A stretch of DNA of 64,000 nt, taken from assembly GCA_009379825.1 (NCBI GenBank), contig WHTA01000001.1, positions 174,026 through 238,025 of the forward strand, in the 5' to 3' direction. The DNA is from Streptosporangiales bacterium (GTDB lineage: Bacteria > Actinomycetota > Actinomycetes > Streptosporangiales > WHST01). Position numbers and translations under genes: made by a program. A model generated the notes under the pieces. That model was not told the origin of the DNA and did not search any database. It was given only the letters and a program-made list of their open reading frames with translations. The number at the start of each line of letters is the position of its first letter. Positions within the stretch are counted from its first letter, which is position 1. Below are positions 47,826-57,762 of this stretch, one piece after another.

Positions 47826-48366
47826 CCTTCACCGTGCCGCTGCGCACGGCGCCGTGCACGTACAGCGTCGGCGCGCCCGGCTGCGGCGGGTCGATCGCCT
47901 TGTTCGCCACCGAGCCACTGTGCGTCGCCGCCGACTCGATCCGCACCTGCCAGCCACGCGGCACGATCAGCACGATCGCGCCCGACTTCGTCTCGGCCTC
48001 GACGGTGACGTCACCGGCCGGGCGGGCGGCCTCGGTGAAGTCCAGCTTCACCGTCCCGCTCGTCGACCTCGCCATGATGCGCCCTGGCGCGACCCAGCGA
48101 CCGGTTCGCTTTACGGTGCCGCTGCGGGTCTCCAGCACCAGCGGTTCGGTGCTGGACACCGCCGGCGCGGCCGGTACCAGGTCGGCCACCAGCGGCGTCA
48201 GCTCGGCCCGCGTCCTTGCGGCGTAGACCAGGTCGAGCCGCTCGTCCAGCTCGGCGAGGTCGAGCCGGCCGTCGCCGGCGGCGTCGCGGAGCGTCTCCGC
48301 CGCCGCATGCCGGTCGGCGTCGGACGCCCGGAGCGACTCGGCGGGCAACCCCTCAGGCGTGGACAT
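47794..48366 (-). CDS. DUF1707 protein with LiaF-like beta domain
   Basis: The 190 residues begin with a DUF1707 SHOCT-like domain (LRASDADRHAAAETLRDA, with LDLAELDERLDLVYAART) and end in a beta-rich region with repeated SGTVK/SGAIV units, like cell-wall-active antibiotic response proteins. ATG 48366 has GGGGGAG upstream; an earlier start at 48399 is possible. Function unknown. It is convergent with the GNAT gene. Confidence 0.82.
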   Translation of the reverse strand: MSTPEGLPAESLRASDADRHAAAETLRDAAGDGRLDLAELDERLDLVYAARTRAELTPLVADLVPAAPAVSSTEPLVLETRSGTVKRTGRWVAPGRIMARSTSGTVKLDFTEAARPAGDVTVEAETKSGAIVLIVPRGWQVRIESAATHSGSVANKAIDPPQPGAPTLYVHGAVRSGTVKVRYPYRSRKR

Positions 48367-48435
48367 CGACTGCTCCCCCGTGGCTTTCTCGGTGTGCACG
48401 AAAAGAGCATACGTCCACCGTCAGGGGGCCGCGGG

Positions 48436-49692
48436 TCAGCCGATGCCGAACAGTTGCAGGATGCCCAGCGTCACCACACCGGCCACAACGATCACGCCGA
48501 GGACGTTCGCGAGCACGCCGTTGGTGTGCTCGCGCAGCATGGCACGTCGGTTCATCACGATGATCAGGAAGATCGCGAGCACCGGGAGCGTGAGGCCCGC
48601 GGCGTACTGGGTGATCAGGATGACGGCGATCGGTGCCGTCCCGAGCACGGCGAACAGCGTGCCGACGGCCACCACCGTCATCCAGACCGCACGGAACCGC
48701 CAGCTGCGCATGTCGCGGCCCCAGCCGAGCACGCCGGTCAGCGCGTACGCGGCACCGAGGGGCGCCGTGATGGCGCTGGTCAGCCCGGCGGCCATGAACC
48801 CGAGGCCGAACAGGAACTCCGCGGCCGTGCCGAGGGTCGGCTCCAGCTGACGGGCCATGTCGACGGCGTCCTCCACCGTGTCACCGTGCTGGAAGAACGC
48901 GGCCGCGCCGGTGGCGAGGATCGCCGCGGTGATGAGCCCGCCCAGTGTGATCGACACCGACGTGTCCACCCGCGACTCCGACAGCGCCTGCTTCGTCGGC
49001 ACCGTCGTCGGCCACTTCTCCTGCACCGAGGCGGAGTGCAGGAACAGGTTGTACGGCACGACGGTGCTGCCGATCAGCCCGACCAGCGTGATCAGCGAGC
49101 CGGCGGGAACCGAAGGCACGACCAGACCGCGCAGCATCTCCCCCACGTCCGGCCGGACGAGTACGGCGGTGAGCAGGAACACCACGCTCATCAACGCCAC
49201 AAGCACCACGAGTGTGCGCTCCACGATCTTGTAGCGGCCGATGAACAGCAGCGCAAACACGATGATGCCGGCGACCACGGCCGTCACCTGCGACGGGATA
49301 CCGGTGAGGATGGTCAGCCCCTGCGAGGCGCCGGTGACGTTGCCGGTCTCGAAGGAGAACCCGCCGACGGCGATGGCCAGCAGCACGAGGACCGCGGCGA
49401 TCGCCTTCCAGACCGGGTTGGCGAACGCCTGGCGCAGCGCGTCACCGAGCCCGAGGCGGCTGACGATGCCCAGCCGCGCGGTCATCTCCTGCAGGATGAT
49501 CGTGGCGACGGTGGCGAACACCACCGACCACAGCACGACGAAACCGAAGTTCGCGCCGGCGACGCTCGCCGTGGTCACCGACCCCGGCCCCATGAACGCC
49601 GCCATCACGATCAGGCCTGGGCCGAGCGTCTTCCAGCGGCTCCTGGGCGGCGGCGCGACGTCCTGCGATGTCTTCTCCGTGGGCTCGGACAT
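48436..49692 (-). CDS. NRAMP-like transporter with altered metal-site motifs
   Basis: The 418-residue protein has 11 predicted helices of the NRAMP/LeuT fold. Where canonical NRAMPs have DPGN in TM1 and MPHN in TM6, this one reads MGPGSVTTA (residues 34-42) and STVVPYNLFLHS. The metal-binding Asp, Asn and Met are missing, so Mn/Fe transport is doubtful. It follows an FAH-family gene by 26 bases; NRAMP-like proteins also occur in organic acid (oxoproline) gene clusters. Substrate unknown. Confidence 0.85.
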   Translation of the reverse strand: MSEPTEKTSQDVAPPPRSRWKTLGPGLIVMAAFMGPGSVTTASVAGANFGFVVLWSVVFATVATIILQEMTARLGIVSRLGLGDALRQAFANPVWKAIAAVLVLLAIAVGGFSFETGNVTGASQGLTILTGIPSQVTAVVAGIIVFALLFIGRYKIVERTLVVLVALMSVVFLLTAVLVRPDVGEMLRGLVVPSVPAGSLITLVGLIGSTVVPYNLFLHSASVQEKWPTTVPTKQALSESRVDTSVSITLGGLITAAILATGAAAFFQHGDTVEDAVDMARQLEPTLGTAAEFLFGLGFMAAGLTSAITAPLGAAYALTGVLGWGRDMRSWRFRAVWMTVVAVGTLFAVLGTAPIAVILITQYAAGLTLPVLAIFLIIVMNRRAMLREHTNGVLANVLGVIVVAGVVTLGILQLFGIG

Positions 49693-49718
49693 GGGTTCCT
49701 CGCTTCATTGCGGAGGGG

Positions 49719-50591
49719 TCAGGCGTCGGCCACCCGGTTGACCAGTCGCCCCAGTTCGGTGATCTCCCCCGCCACGACGTCGCCCGGCCGCAGGAACCGC
49801 GGCGGGTCGAACCCGATGCCGACGCCTGCCGGTGTGCCGGTCGCGAGCACGTCGCCCGGGTGGAGGGTGATGCCGGCCGAGATCGTCGAGACCAGCGTCG
49901 GCACGTCGAAGATCAGGTCGCGGGTGTGCCCGTCCTGGCGCAGCTCGTCATTCACCCAGCACCTGATCGTGAGGTCGGCCAGGTCCACCTCGTCCGCGGT
50001 GACCGCCCACGGCCCCATCGGGCAGAACGTGTCCAGCGACTTCCCGATGTACCACTGCCGGTGCGCCCGCTGCAGGTCCCTGGCCGTGACGTCGTTGACG
50101 ATCGTGTAGCCCCAGACGTGCGCGGGCACGTCCGCCGCGGCGATGCCGCGGCCGGTCCTGCCGATGATGACGCCGAGCTCGATCTCGTAGTCCAGTGACT
50201 CGGTCAGGTCGAGGTGCGGGTCGATCGGTGCGCCGGGCCCGACGACGCTGCCGGTCGACTTGGTGAACACGATCGGGTGCTCGGGGATCTCGTCGGTCGC
50301 GCCCTTGCCGGTGGCGTCGAAGCCGCTACGGGCGAACTCGCCGGAGTGGTCCTGGTAGTTCTTGCCGACGCAGAACACGTCCCTGCGCGGCTGCAGCGGC
50401 GCTCTCAGCTCGATGCCGTCCAGCGGCACCGGGTCGGCGGCGAAGACAAGCGCGGGCGCGACGGCCGGCCAGTCCTGGATCAGGCTCAGCAGGTCGCCTG
50501 CCGGTTCGAGCAGCGGCCGCACCACCTGCCGCTCGACGTCGACGGCGCCCACCCGGTCGCTGTCCGAGGTGCGGTACGTGACGAGCTTCAT
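49719..50591 (-). CDS. Fumarylacetoacetate hydrolase family protein
   Basis: The 290 residues have the FAH fold, used for hydrolysis, decarboxylation or isomerisation of keto acids. Metal ligands are in DYEIELGVIIG (two Glu) and YTIVNDVTARDLQ (Asp). CVGKNYQDHSGEF and FTKSTGSVVGPG are typical. ATG 50591. It heads an operon with the NRAMP-like gene and is divergent from a FadR-type regulator, which probably controls it. Confidence 0.9.
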   Translation of the reverse strand: MKLVTYRTSDSDRVGAVDVERQVVRPLLEPAGDLLSLIQDWPAVAPALVFAADPVPLDGIELRAPLQPRRDVFCVGKNYQDHSGEFARSGFDATGKGATDEIPEHPIVFTKSTGSVVGPGAPIDPHLDLTESLDYEIELGVIIGRTGRGIAAADVPAHVWGYTIVNDVTARDLQRAHRQWYIGKSLDTFCPMGPWAVTADEVDLADLTIRCWVNDELRQDGHTRDLIFDVPTLVSTISAGITLHPGDVLATGTPAGVGIGFDPPRFLRPGDVVAGEITELGRLVNRVADA

Positions 50592-50653
50592 CGCCGGCCC
50601 TTCACGCGACTCCCCCACCGTCGGCCACTAATGGTCTCGATCGATCTGATTGG

Positions 50654-50685
50654 TTGACCTTAGCTTTACCGGGATCTTAGGTCAA
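50654..50685. promoter_or_regulatory. Dyad operator with overlapping divergent promoters
   Basis: TTGACCT (50654-50660) and AGGTCAA (50679-50685) form a dyad. Read rightward, TTGACC is 17 bases from TTAGGT; read leftward, TTGACC is 17 bases from TAAGGT. Each arm is therefore the -35 of one promoter and the -10 of the other. The rightward promoter serves the FadR-type gene and the leftward one serves FAH-NRAMP. A FadR dimer bound here would block both. Confidence 0.55.
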
Positions 50686-50736
50686 CGCGGCGAGGTCACG
50701 CAGCGCCACGGCGGACGGCCGGTAGGATTGGTTGCA

Positions 50737-51429
50737 ATGGTCCAAGGGGTGCCCATGCAGCGACACGACAGCGCGCTCGGCGGTGAGAAGTCCGTCGTCG
50801 ACCTGGTCGAGCAGGCGATGGCAGAGCTCGCGCCCGGCAGTCGGCTGCCGACCGAGCGGGAGCTCGCCGAGCGCTCGGGACAGAGCCGTACCACCGTGCG
50901 GCGCGCGCTGCAGATCCTGGAGGCGCGCGGCGAGATCACCAGGCACGTGGGCCGCGGCACGTTCGTCACGCCGGACTGCCACGGCACCCGGGCCGCCCCG
51001 GTCGAGGCCACCAGCCCGGCGGAGATCATGGAGGCCAGGGTCACCCTGGAGCCACTGCTCGTCTCGCTCGCCGCGACCGCCGCCACCCCGCCAGACGTCG
51101 CGGAGGTGGAGCGGTGCGCCACCGGCTGCGAGACCGCCGAGGGCCACGACGAGTTCGAGGTGTGGGACGCCGCGTTCCACCGCGCCATCGCCGCCGCGAC
51201 GCACAACGCGCTGCTGGTGCGGATCTACGACATGATCAACGAGGCGCGCCAGGAGCAGCCGCTGTGGGGCAGCCTGAAGCGCCGCAGCTTCTCCGTGACC
51301 CGCCGCGACGAGTACCGCCGCGACCACCGGCAGATAGCCACCGCCCTCGCCGAGCGCGACGCCCCCGCCGCCGCGGACGCCATGCGCGCCCACCTCCGCC
51401 GCGTCCGCGGGTACCTGCTCGAGCCCTGA
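50737..51429 (+). CDS. FadR-type GntR regulator with FCD domain
   Basis: The 230 residues have a winged helix-turn-helix (GSRLPTERELAERSGQSRTTVRRAL) and a C-terminal FCD domain with putative metal/ligand residues (DAAFHRAIAAATHN and DHRQIATALAERD). Such regulators sense small organic acids. It probably represses itself and the divergent FAH-NRAMP operon through the dyad at 50654-50685. ATG 50737 or 50755. Confidence 0.9.
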   Translation: MVQGVPMQRHDSALGGEKSVVDLVEQAMAELAPGSRLPTERELAERSGQSRTTVRRALQILEARGEITRHVGRGTFVTPDCHGTRAAPVEATSPAEIMEARVTLEPLLVSLAATAATPPDVAEVERCATGCETAEGHDEFEVWDAAFHRAIAAATHNALLVRIYDMINEARQEQPLWGSLKRRSFSVTRRDEYRRDHRQIATALAERDAPAAADAMRAHLRRVRGYLLEP

Positions 51430-51446
51430 CCCGCCGGGCGGCGCGG

Positions 51447-53222
51447 TCAGCCGGGCTGGGTGGGCTTCGCCGGTGCGTCGACGCCGGCTTCCTTGCGTTG
51501 CTGGGCGGTGATCGGCGCCGGTGCGCTGGTCAGCGGGTCGTAGCCGCCGCCGGACTTCGGGAACGCGATGATCTCGCGCAGCGAAGGTGCGCCGGCCAGC
51601 AGCATGCAGATGCGGTCCCAGCCGAACGCGATGCCGCCGTGTGGTGGTGGGCCGTACTTGAACGCCTCGAGCAGGAAGCCGAACTTCTCGTTCGCCTGCT
51701 CCGCGTCCAGGCCCATCAGGTCGAACACCCGCTGCTGTACGTCCGCCCGGTGGATACGGATCGAGCCGCCACCGATCTCGTGGCCGTTGCAGACCAGGTC
51801 GTACGCGTTCGCCAGTGCCTCGCCCGGCGACTCCTCCAGCCGGTCCAGCCACTCCGGCTTCGGCGCGGTGAACGCGTGGTGCACCGCCGTCCAGGTGCCG
51901 CCGCCGACGGCGACGTCGTCGGTCTCGCCGGCGAGCTCGAGCAGCGGCGCGTCCACCACCCAGAGGAACGCCCACGCGCTCTCGTCGGCAAGGCCGCGGG
52001 TGCGCCCGATCTCCAGCCGCGCCGCGCCGAGCAGCGCACGCGCCTTGCGCGGCTCGTCCGCGGCGAAGAACACCGCGTCGCCCGGCGAGGCGCCGACGGC
52101 CTTCGCCAGCCCGGTGCGCTCGTCCTCGGCGAGGTTCTTCGCCACCGGACCGCCGAGGGTGCCGTCGTCGTTCACCACGACGTACGCGAGCCCCTTCGCG
52201 CCGCGCGCCCGTGCCCACTCCTGCCAGCCGTCGAACTGCTTGCGGGTCTGGTCCGCGCCGCCCGGCATCACCACGGCGCCGACGTACGGCGCGCGGAACA
52301 CCCGGAACGGCGTCTCGGCGAAGAACTCGGTCAGCTCCACCAGCTCGAGACCGAAGCGCACGTCCGGCTTGTCGGTGCCGTAGCGCGCCATGGCGTCCGC
52401 GTACGTCATCCGCGGGATCGGCCGCGGGATCTCGTGTCCGGCCAGCTCCTGCCACAGCGCGCCGATGACCGCCTCGCCGAGCTCGAGCACGTCGTCCTCC
52501 TCGACGAACGACATCTCGATGTCGAGCTGGGTGAACTCCGGCTGCCGGTCGGCGCGGAAGTCCTCGTCCCGGTAGCAGCGGGCGATCTGGTAGTAGCGCT
52601 CCATGCCGGCCACCATCAGCAGCTGCTTGAACAGCTGCGGCGACTGCGGCAGCGCGTACCAGGAGCCTGGTCGCAGCCGGGCGGGCACCACGAAGTCGCG
52701 TGCGCCCTCAGGCGTCGACCTGGTCATGGTCGGCGTCTCGATCTCCACGAAGTCCCTGCCGTGCAGCACCTCCCTGGCGATCCGGTTCGCCTCGGAACGC
52801 AGCCGCAACGCGGCGGCGGGTCCGGGTCGCCGCAGGTCCAGGTAGCGCCACTTCAGCCGGGCTTCCTCGCCGACGTCGACGTGCTCGTCCACCTGGAACG
52901 GCAATGGGGCGGCCGCGCTCAGCACGTCCAGCGAACCGGCCTCCACCTCGACCGCGCCCGTCGGCAGCGCCGGGTTCTCGTTGCCCTCCGGCCGGCGCGC
53001 GACCGTGCCGGTCACCGCGATGCAGTACTCGTTGCGCAGCTCGCCTGCGGTCGCGGCGACGTCCGCGGCGCGGAACACCACCTGCGCGACACCGCTGGCG
53101 TCCCTGAGGTCGACGAAGATGACGCCACCGTGGTCGCGGCGGTGCGCTACCCACCCGGCCAGGGTGACGGTGTCGCCCACGTGCTGCACACGCAGCGATC
53201 CGGCGTCGTGGGTGCGGATCAC
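51447..53222 (-). CDS. aspS: Aspartyl-tRNA synthetase
   Basis: This class II enzyme charges tRNA-Asp (and possibly tRNA-Asn). The 591 residues include the OB-fold anticodon domain, motif 2 [17 protein letters not shown], the bacterial GAD insertion and motif 3 [12 protein letters not shown] 53222 is fixed by GAGGAG seven bases upstream. It follows hisS in the usual order. Confidence 0.96.
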   Translation of the reverse strand: MIRTHDAGSLRVQHVGDTVTLAGWVAHRRDHGGVIFVDLRDASGVAQVVFRAADVAATAGELRNEYCIAVTGTVARRPEGNENPALPTGAVEVEAGSLDVLSAAAPLPFQVDEHVDVGEEARLKWRYLDLRRPGPAAALRLRSEANRIAREVLHGRDFVEIETPTMTRSTPEGARDFVVPARLRPGSWYALPQSPQLFKQLLMVAGMERYYQIARCYRDEDFRADRQPEFTQLDIEMSFVEEDDVLELGEAVIGALWQELAGHEIPRPIPRMTYADAMARYGTDKPDVRFGLELVELTEFFAETPFRVFRAPYVGAVVMPGGADQTRKQFDGWQEWARARGAKGLAYVVVNDDGTLGGPVAKNLAEDERTGLAKAVGASPGDAVFFAADEPRKARALLGAARLEIGRTRGLADESAWAFLWVVDAPLLELAGETDDVAVGGGTWTAVHHAFTAPKPEWLDRLEESPGEALANAYDLVCNGHEIGGGSIRIHRADVQQRVFDLMGLDAEQANEKFGFLLEAFKYGPPPHGGIAFGWDRICMLLAGAPSLREIIAFPKSGGGYDPLTSAPAPITAQQRKEAGVDAPAKPTQPG

Positions 53223-53259
53223 GGTTCTCTCCTCGGGTCGGTCGGAAGCGGCGGCACCG

Positions 53260-54582
53260 CTAGCTCGTGATGGTCGGCCACAGGTCGTCGTCCGGCGGGC
53301 TCCAGCTGGCCGGGTCGGCCGGCATCTGGTCACCGCTCCTGATGTCCTTCACCTCGTCGCCGTCGGCGCCGGGGAACCAAACGTACGGGATGCCGCGCCG
53401 GTCCGCGTACCTGATCTGCTTGCCGTACTTCGCCGCGTTCGGCGCGACCTCCGTCGCGATGCCCCGGCGGCGCAGGGTCATCGCCGTGCGCATGCAGGCG
53501 GCGCGAGCGTCCTCGTCCGGTAGGGCGACGAGCACGCAGGTGGGCACCTGCCTGGAGGCACGCACGACCTCCTTGCCCACCAGCCGGCCGAGCAGCCGGC
53601 TCACCCCGATGGACAGGCCGATGCCGGGGTAGCTGGCGCCTTCGGTGCTCGCCAGGTTGTCGTAGCGGCCGCCTGAGCACACCGAGCCGAGGTCCTCGTG
53701 CCCGACCAGCGTGCTCTCGTAGACGGTGCCGGTGTAGTAGTCCAGGCCGCGCGCGATCTTCAGGTCGGCGACGACGGCACCGGGCGCGTGCTCCCGCACG
53801 CCCTCGACGACCCGCACCAGCTCGTCCAGCCCCTCGTCGAGCAGCGGGTGCTCGGCGCCGAGTGCCCGCACCGCGTCCACGAACGACGCGTCCTCGGTAC
53901 GGATCTCGGCCAGCGACAGGCACGCCTCGGCCTGCTTGTCGGTCAGGCCGACGTCGGTCGTCAGCGCGTCCTTCACCCCGGCAGGCCCGATCTTGTCGAG
54001 CTTGTCCACGATGCGCAGCACGCCCATCGGGTCCTCGACGCCGATGCCGCGGTAGAAGCCCTCCGCGAGCTTGCGGTTGTTCGCGTGGATGCGCACCGGC
54101 GGCAGCGGCAGCGCCGCGAGCGCGTCCGCGATCACCAGCGGCAGCTCCACCTCGTAGTGCAGCGGCAGCGTGTCCCTCGCGACGATGTCCACGTCCGCCT
54201 GCAGGAACTCGCGGTACCTGCCCTCCTGCGGCCGCTCCCCGCGCCACGCCTTCTGGATCTGGTACCTGCGGAACGGGAAGTCGAGCTTGCCGGCGTTCTC
54301 CAGCACGTACCTGGCGAACGGCACCGTCAGGTCGAAGTGCAGCGCGAGCGCGTCCTCCTCGGCCTCACCGGGGTCGGCGTGCAGCCGCCGGACGACGTAG
54401 ACCTCCTTGTCCACCTCGCCCTTGCTGAGCAGCACCGAGAGCGGCTCCACCGCCCGGGTCTCGATGGACGCGAAGCCGTGCAGCTCGAAGACTCGTTGCA
54501 GCGTGTCGAGTACCTGCTGCTCGACTATCCGATCGGCGGGCAACCACTCGGGGAAGCCGGACAACCGGGTCGGTCTGGACAT
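53260..54582 (-). CDS. hisS: Histidyl-tRNA synthetase
   Basis: The 440 residues carry class II motif 2 ([20 protein letters not shown]), the histidine-binding motifs ARGLDYYTG and CSGGRYDNL, and a C-terminal anticodon-binding domain. ATG 54582 ([15 protein letters not shown]). It lies between the metallo-beta-lactamase gene and aspS. The enzyme attaches histidine to its tRNA. Confidence 0.96.
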   Translation of the reverse strand: MSRPTRLSGFPEWLPADRIVEQQVLDTLQRVFELHGFASIETRAVEPLSVLLSKGEVDKEVYVVRRLHADPGEAEEDALALHFDLTVPFARYVLENAGKLDFPFRRYQIQKAWRGERPQEGRYREFLQADVDIVARDTLPLHYEVELPLVIADALAALPLPPVRIHANNRKLAEGFYRGIGVEDPMGVLRIVDKLDKIGPAGVKDALTTDVGLTDKQAEACLSLAEIRTEDASFVDAVRALGAEHPLLDEGLDELVRVVEGVREHAPGAVVADLKIARGLDYYTGTVYESTLVGHEDLGSVCSGGRYDNLASTEGASYPGIGLSIGVSRLLGRLVGKEVVRASRQVPTCVLVALPDEDARAACMRTAMTLRRRGIATEVAPNAAKYGKQIRYADRRGIPYVWFPGADGDEVKDIRSGDQMPADPASWSPPDDDLWPTITS

Positions 54583-54625
54583 GACTGGGGAACTCCTCGA
54601 CGAACGGGTGAGACGTGGCTGCGCG

Positions 54626-55321
54626 TCAGCCGGCGGCGCCGGCATCCGCATCGCCGTCGGGCAGGTCCTGCAGGAACGGGTTCGCCTGCCGCTCCCTGCC
54701 GATGGTGGTCTGCGGACCGTGGCCGGGAAGTACGGCCATGGTGTCCGGCAGCGTCAGTACCTTTTTACGCAGCGTGTGCAACATGGTCGCATGGTCGCCG
54801 CCGGGCAGGTCGGTGCGGCCGATGGAACCGGCGAACAGCACGTCGCCGGACAGGCACACCTCGGGGATGTCCTCGACCGCGGGCAGCCGGAACATCACCG
54901 AGCCCCTGGTGTGCCCAGGTGCGTGGTCCACGGTGATCTCCAGGCCGGCCAGCTGAACCGCCTCGCCGTCGGCCAGCGGCTTGACGTCGGAAGGCTCGCT
55001 CCAGTCCAGGCCGCCGAGCATCGCGACCATGTCAGCGGAGAGGCCGCGCTCGGGCCGTTCCAGCAGCGCACAGTCGTCCGGATGCACGTAGGCCGGCACG
55101 CCCTTGGCTCCGCACACCGGCGTGACGGAGAAGGTGTGGTCGAGGTGGCCGTGCGTCAGCAGCACGGCCACCGGCCGCAGCCGGTGTTCGGCGAGCACCT
55201 CGTCGAGGCGTCCGCTGACCCCGTACCCAGGGTCGACGATGACGCACTCCTCTCCCGCAGCCGGTGCGATCACGTAGCAGTTCGTGTCGAACGCTTCCGC
55301 GGGGAAGCCGGCGATCAGCAC
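54626..55321 (-). CDS. Metallo-beta-lactamase fold hydrolase (glyoxalase II-like)
   Basis: The 231 residues show the binuclear metal motif THGHLDHTFS near residue 57, then DHAPGHTRGS and LSGDVLFAGSIGRTD, with PGHGPQT near the end. It resembles hydroxyacylglutathione hydrolase-type enzymes; in this mycothiol-using host the thioester substrate is unknown. Its position between PPIase and hisS is conserved. Confidence 0.92.
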   Translation of the reverse strand: MLIAGFPAEAFDTNCYVIAPAAGEECVIVDPGYGVSGRLDEVLAEHRLRPVAVLLTHGHLDHTFSVTPVCGAKGVPAYVHPDDCALLERPERGLSADMVAMLGGLDWSEPSDVKPLADGEAVQLAGLEITVDHAPGHTRGSVMFRLPAVEDIPEVCLSGDVLFAGSIGRTDLPGGDHATMLHTLRKKVLTLPDTMAVLPGHGPQTTIGRERQANPFLQDLPDGDADAGAAG

Positions 55322-55559
55322 GTCGCCCCTTTCTGCTGGACGCTGGCGGGCTCTCCCCTCGACCCGCTACTGTCCCCCGAGCCGGGTGCCCACCACCTCG
55401 AGCGTACCGACGGTGGTCACGGCGCTGCGACCGAGTTCCGGTGGCCGCGCGGGTTACGGCCGAGCATCAACCCCGGCGGCGTGCGCACCGGCCCAGGCTG
55501 GCCGGTTACCATGCCGGGACCTGAGGATTTCCGCAGAGCGTGACGGATGGAGGCAGCGG

Positions 55560-56396
55560 GTGCCTGGCAAGGAGCGACGCAAGCAGGTCGAGCGCGAACG
55601 CTATCAGCGCCAGCTTGCCCGCCGGATGCGCAAGGACGAACGCAATCGCACGATCAAGGCGGTTGTGGCGTCGGTAGCCATCGTCGTCGTCATCGTCGGT
55701 GGTATGGGTGCCCTTGCCTACGCGATCTCCAAGGACGAGAAGGACCCGGAGGCGATGCCGACCAAGGACTCGCCGAAGCCCAAGCAGAACACCTCGGCGG
55801 CGGCGAAGCCGAACGAGTGCGCGTACCAGGAGGTACCTGCGCAGGGCGGCCAGCTGAAGGATGTCGGCACGCCGCCGAAGAAGAAGGTGAAGAAGGACCG
55901 CACCGCGACGGTCGCGACGAACCGCGGCAACCTACGGGTTTCGCTGTTCGGTGAGAAGGCGCCGTGCACGGTGAACTCGTTCAGCTACCTCGCGGGTAAG
56001 AAGTTCTTCGACAACACGAGTTGTCACCGCGTCGTCAACAAAGGGTTCTACGTCTTGCAGTGCGGCAAACCGGCCGGCAAAGCTCAGGGCCCCAGCTACC
56101 AGTACGGCACGGAGAACGTCAGCACCAAGGGCATGAAGAAGGGCGAGAGCCTGTACAAGAAGGGCGTGCTCGCGATGGCGAACAGCGGCACGCCGGACAG
56201 CAACGGCAGCCAGTTCTTCATCGTCTACAAGGAGTCCGACCTGCCGCCGCAATACACGGTCTTCGGCCAGGTCACCGGCGGAATGGGTATGGTCGAGCAG
56301 GTCGGCAAGGCGGGCCCGACGAAGGAAGATCCGCAGGTCGGCGGCGGACCGCCGAAGAAGAAGGTGACGATCGAGAAGGTCTCGGTCAGCAAGTGA
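55560..56396 (+). CDS. Membrane-anchored cyclophilin-type peptidyl-prolyl isomerase
   Basis: This 278-residue protein has a charged cytoplasmic N-terminus, one transmembrane helix (AVVASVAIVVVIVGGMGALAY, about residues 38-58), a Lys/Pro-rich linker and an extracytoplasmic cyclophilin domain with NSGTPDSNGSQFFI. It assists folding of exported proteins. GTG 55560 with GGAGG eight bases upstream is the start. It is divergent from the MBL gene. Confidence 0.93.
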   Translation: MPGKERRKQVERERYQRQLARRMRKDERNRTIKAVVASVAIVVVIVGGMGALAYAISKDEKDPEAMPTKDSPKPKQNTSAAAKPNECAYQEVPAQGGQLKDVGTPPKKKVKKDRTATVATNRGNLRVSLFGEKAPCTVNSFSYLAGKKFFDNTSCHRVVNKGFYVLQCGKPAGKAQGPSYQYGTENVSTKGMKKGESLYKKGVLAMANSGTPDSNGSQFFIVYKESDLPPQYTVFGQVTGGMGMVEQVGKAGPTKEDPQVGGGPPKKKVTIEKVSVSK

Positions 56397-56416
56397 GAGG
56401 GCGATAGGTAGGTACG

Positions 56417-57646
56417 GTGACCAGCGACCCGTGGGGCCGCGTCGACGACGACGGCACTGTCTACGTGCGCACCTCGAAGGTTGAACGCGTCGTCGGATCC
56501 TGGCAAGCCGGCTCTCCCGAGGAGGCCCTCGCCTTCTTCCACCGCAAGTTCGACGAGCTCCGTACCGAGGTCGAGCTGATCGAGCAGCGCCTCGGCAGCG
56601 GCGCGCTCTCGCCCGAGCACGCGACCAAGCAGGCCGACCACTTGGCGGAGGCGATCGAGTCCACGGCCGCCGTCGGCGACCTGGACTCGCTGGCGGCGCG
56701 GGTGGAAGCGCTGCGCCCGGCCATCGAGGAACGCCGTGCGGCGATGCGTCAGCAGCGGGAGCAGCACAAGGACGAGGTCAGGCAGCAGAAGGAAGCACTG
56801 GTCACCGAGGCCGAGGAGATCGCCGACTCCGGCACCAGGTGGAAGGCAGGCGGTAACAGGCTCCGCGAGCTGGTGGACACCTGGAAGACCCTGGAGCGGC
56901 TGGACAAGACGACCGACCAGGCGCTGTGGAAGCGCCTCGCGACCGCCCGTAACACGTTCGCCAAGCGTCGCCGCAAGTACTTCCAGGAGCTGGCCAGCCA
57001 CCACGACGAGGCGCGGGAGGCCAAGGAGCGGCTGGTGCGCGAGGCGGAGAGCCTCGCCGACGCCACCGACTGGGGCCCGGTCTCCGGCCGGTTCCGCGAC
57101 CTGATGAACGAGTGGCGCGCCGCGGGCCGGGCCGAGCGCAGCGTCGACCAGGAGTTGTGGACCAGGTTCAAGGCCGCCCAGGACACCTTCTTCGGCGCCC
57201 GCGCGGAGGCGTTCGCGCAGCGCGACGCCGAGCAGAGCGCCAACCTGGAGCGCAAGACGACGCTGGTCGAGGAGGCGGAGAAGCTGCTCCCGATCACCGA
57301 CCTCGCCACGGCGCGCAGCGCGCTGCGCGACATCAGGGACAGGTGGAACACCGAGGGGCACGTACCGCGCAGTGACCGCGCCAGGGTCGAGGGCCGGCTC
57401 CGTAAGGTCGAGGACGCGGTGCGGGCCGCCGAGGAGCGGGAGTGGCAGCGCACCAACCCGGAGGCCAGGGCCCGCGCCGAGGCCACCGTCGCGCAGCTGC
57501 GGGAGTCGATCGCCAAGCTGGAGAGCAGCGCGGAGAAGGCCCGCGAACGGGGCAAGGAGCGCGAGGCCGAGGAGGCGAAGAACGCCGCCGAGACCAAGCG
57601 CGAGTGGCTGGCCGAGGCCGAACGCACCCTCGCAGAGTTCAGCTGA
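56417..57646 (+). CDS. DUF349 repeat protein
   Basis: The 409 residues are mostly charged helices forming several DUF349 units, for example RWKAGGNRLRELVDTWKTL and GRFRDLMNEWRAAGRAER. The N-terminus WGRVDDDGTVYVRT is typical of the actinobacterial family. GTG 56417 is the start, 21 bases after the PPIase stop. Function uncertain; the proteins may bind nucleic acid or ribosome-related targets. Confidence 0.88.
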   Translation: MTSDPWGRVDDDGTVYVRTSKVERVVGSWQAGSPEEALAFFHRKFDELRTEVELIEQRLGSGALSPEHATKQADHLAEAIESTAAVGDLDSLAARVEALRPAIEERRAAMRQQREQHKDEVRQQKEALVTEAEEIADSGTRWKAGGNRLRELVDTWKTLERLDKTTDQALWKRLATARNTFAKRRRKYFQELASHHDEAREAKERLVREAESLADATDWGPVSGRFRDLMNEWRAAGRAERSVDQELWTRFKAAQDTFFGARAEAFAQRDAEQSANLERKTTLVEEAEKLLPITDLATARSALRDIRDRWNTEGHVPRSDRARVEGRLRKVEDAVRAAEEREWQRTNPEARARAEATVAQLRESIAKLESSAEKARERGKEREAEEAKNAAETKREWLAEAERTLAEFS

Positions 57647-57723
57647 CGTCCGTCCGACCGGCCGGGTGCGGCCAACATGTCATGTCAACCCGGTACACCC
57701 TCTGGGAGTCTGCACCATATATG

Positions 57724-57743
57724 CGCCCGCGCCCCAGCGGGCG
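57724..57743 (+). terminator. Weak stem-loop after DUF349
   Basis: CGCCCGC and GCGGGCG form a seven-pair stem with a six-base loop, about 80 bases after the DUF349 stop and just before the ribosome-binding site of the next gene. It lacks a T-run, so it may be a terminator or a leader hairpin. Confidence 0.35.
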
Positions 57744-57762
57744 ATGACTCGAGGAGGGGCCG

